A program made the translations under genes and the position numbers. A DNA stretch of 58,055 bases, taken from Acidimicrobiaceae bacterium (GTDB lineage: Bacteria > Actinomycetota > Acidimicrobiia > Acidimicrobiales > Bog-793). The stretch covers positions 1 through 58,055 of the forward strand of contig PLKG01000138.1 of the NCBI GenBank assembly GCA_003140595.1, in the 5' to 3' direction. Shown piece after piece: positions 56,811 to 58,055 of the stretch (position 1 is its first letter; every line of letters begins with the position of its first letter). The notes under the pieces were generated by a model, which was not told the origin of the DNA, did no database searches, and saw only the letters and a list, made by a program, of their open reading frames with translations.

Positions 56811-57575
56811 ATGGCTCGGATTCTTGTCGCCGGAGAGTCGTGGCAGGTGTTCTCGACTCACACCAAAGGGTTCGACTCCTTCTTCACCGCGGACTACGGC
56901 GAGGGGGTCGCAGACTTCCGCGCGGCGCTCGAGTCGGCGGGACACGTCGTCGAATTCCAACCGAACCACGTAGCTGCAGCGAAGTTCCCGGACACCGACA
57001 CTGCGCTCAATGAGTTCGACGCTGTCGTCCTGAGCGACATCGGCTCGAATACGCTCCTCATACCGTCGGCCACCTTTATGCGGGCTGAGCCGCGCCCGAA
57101 CCGCCTGGTGGCGCTGCGCAACTGGGTGGCCAACGGCGGAGGCCTCGCAATGATCGGCGGCTACCTGAGCTTCCAGGGAATCGAGGGGAAGGCAAACTAC
57201 CGCGCGACCCCGCTGGCAGAAGTGCTGCCCGTCGAGCTCGAACTAGGCGACGACCGCCAGGAAGCTCCTCAGGGTGCCGTCGCGCACTTAACCGAAACCG
57301 GTCACCCTGTCACGGCCGGGATCTCGGGCGAGTGGCCTACGTTGCTCGGCTTTCAGCGACTCGTCGCCAAGCAGGACTCCCAGGTCCTGGCGACGATCGA
57401 CGGCTGGCCGCTCCTCGTCGTCGGCCGCTTCGGCAAAGGACGCGTTCTCGCGTTCGCATCCGACATGGGGCCTCATTGGGCTCCTCCCGGCTTCACCGAG
57501 TGGCCGGGCTACACCAGGTTGTGGGGGCAAGCGGCCACCTGGCTCGCCGGGGACTTCAAGATGGGGCAAGAGTGA
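56811..57575 (+). CDS. ThuA-like / glutamine amidotransferase-like protein
   Basis: ILVAGESWQVFSTHTKGFDSF, DAVVLSDIGSNTL, WVANGGGLAMIGGYLSFQG, GKGRVLAFASDMGPHW. Confidence 0.85.
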   Translation: MARILVAGESWQVFSTHTKGFDSFFTADYGEGVADFRAALESAGHVVEFQPNHVAAAKFPDTDTALNEFDAVVLSDIGSNTLLIPSATFMRAEPRPNRLVALRNWVANGGGLAMIGGYLSFQGIEGKANYRATPLAEVLPVELELGDDRQEAPQGAVAHLTETGHPVTAGISGEWPTLLGFQRLVAKQDSQVLATIDGWPLLVVGRFGKGRVLAFASDMGPHWAPPGFTEWPGYTRLWGQAATWLAGDFKMGQE

Positions 57576-57873
57576 TGGCAAGCCCCTGCGCTGACGCGTC
57601 CTCCCGCTGTCAGCTCGCGTGCGGAAACCGGCCGTTCCTCGATGAATTGCGCATGGCTGAGACCTGGGTCCGGCGTCGTAATACCATTGACACACTACCG
57701 CAGCCACATGTACACTTGCATACAGAATACCGAGAGCTGCTGCGTGGTTTTGTGCCAGCCCTGCACGTCCTGTATACCTTCGATAATAGTGTCATGCCAT
57801 ATCACAGTTGGAGAAGAGTGCTTTAGGTAATAACGTCCGTGCTACTTAATGACCTGAAAGGGATGGACTCGCC

Positions 57874-58055
57874 GTGAACATTCGTGACCACAACGAAGAC
57901 AACACCGAGCCTGGGAGGCCAATCAGCCGCCGAGCACTCTTGGGCGGAATAGCAGCGGGGGGAGCAGCCGTGGCACTCGGCGCTGCCACTGGACCGGCGT
58001 CCGCGACGACTCGCCTCCAACGTGCTGTCCGCACGAGCACGGCGAGCCTCACGAA
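57874..58055 (+). CDS. 5' end of a Tat-exported protein, truncated by window edge
   Basis: GTG start: MNIRDHNEDNTEPGRPISRRALLGGIAAGGAAVALGAATGPASA; open to window end. Confidence 0.7.
   Translation, partial: MNIRDHNEDNTEPGRPISRRALLGGIAAGGAAVALGAATGPASATTRLQRAVRTSTASLT

Noticed and set aside
1-58055. CRISPR arrays, rRNA/tRNA genes, integrases, transposases, phage genes
   Set aside because: None recognised on reading both strands; no regularly spaced repeats or diagnostic motifs.

Overview
58-kb high-GC, actinobacterial-looking window with about 45 supportable genes. The core is a hopanoid (hpn) operon on the minus strand (about 31.5-44.4 kb): a MerR/TetR-type regulator, hpnC, hpnD, hpnE, a polyprenyl synthase, squalene-hopene cyclase, an HpnG-IspH fusion, hpnH, dxs and a class-III aminotransferase. 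Other content: a phoU/phosphate-permease divergent pair, an ABC importer with a PHO-box-like upstream element, an Fe3+-type ABC importer, an amino-acid ABC importer, an NCS2 permease, c-di-GMP enzymes, a sulfatase, a GH3 enzyme, a LacI/ribokinase/ThuA-like locus, and a coupled pair of very large uncharacterised proteins (1327 and 1054 aa, about 7.1-14.2 kb). The leads I think most deserve follow-up are: (1) the giant two-gene locus; (2) a fusion of an RsbRD_N-like helical domain to a methylmalonyl-CoA-decarboxylase-like crotonase, preceded by a structured leader with competing anti-SD pairings; (3) a multi-hairpin, mutually exclusive leader in front of the NCS2 permease; (4) a MerR+TetR double-HTH regulator next to a palindrome overlapping the predicted hpn promoter; (5) PHO-box-like repeats in two places; (6) two frame-disrupted pseudogenes; (7) paired LacI-type operators. 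No rRNA, tRNA, CRISPR array or intact transposon was recognised. All family calls are from reading the translations, with no database search.
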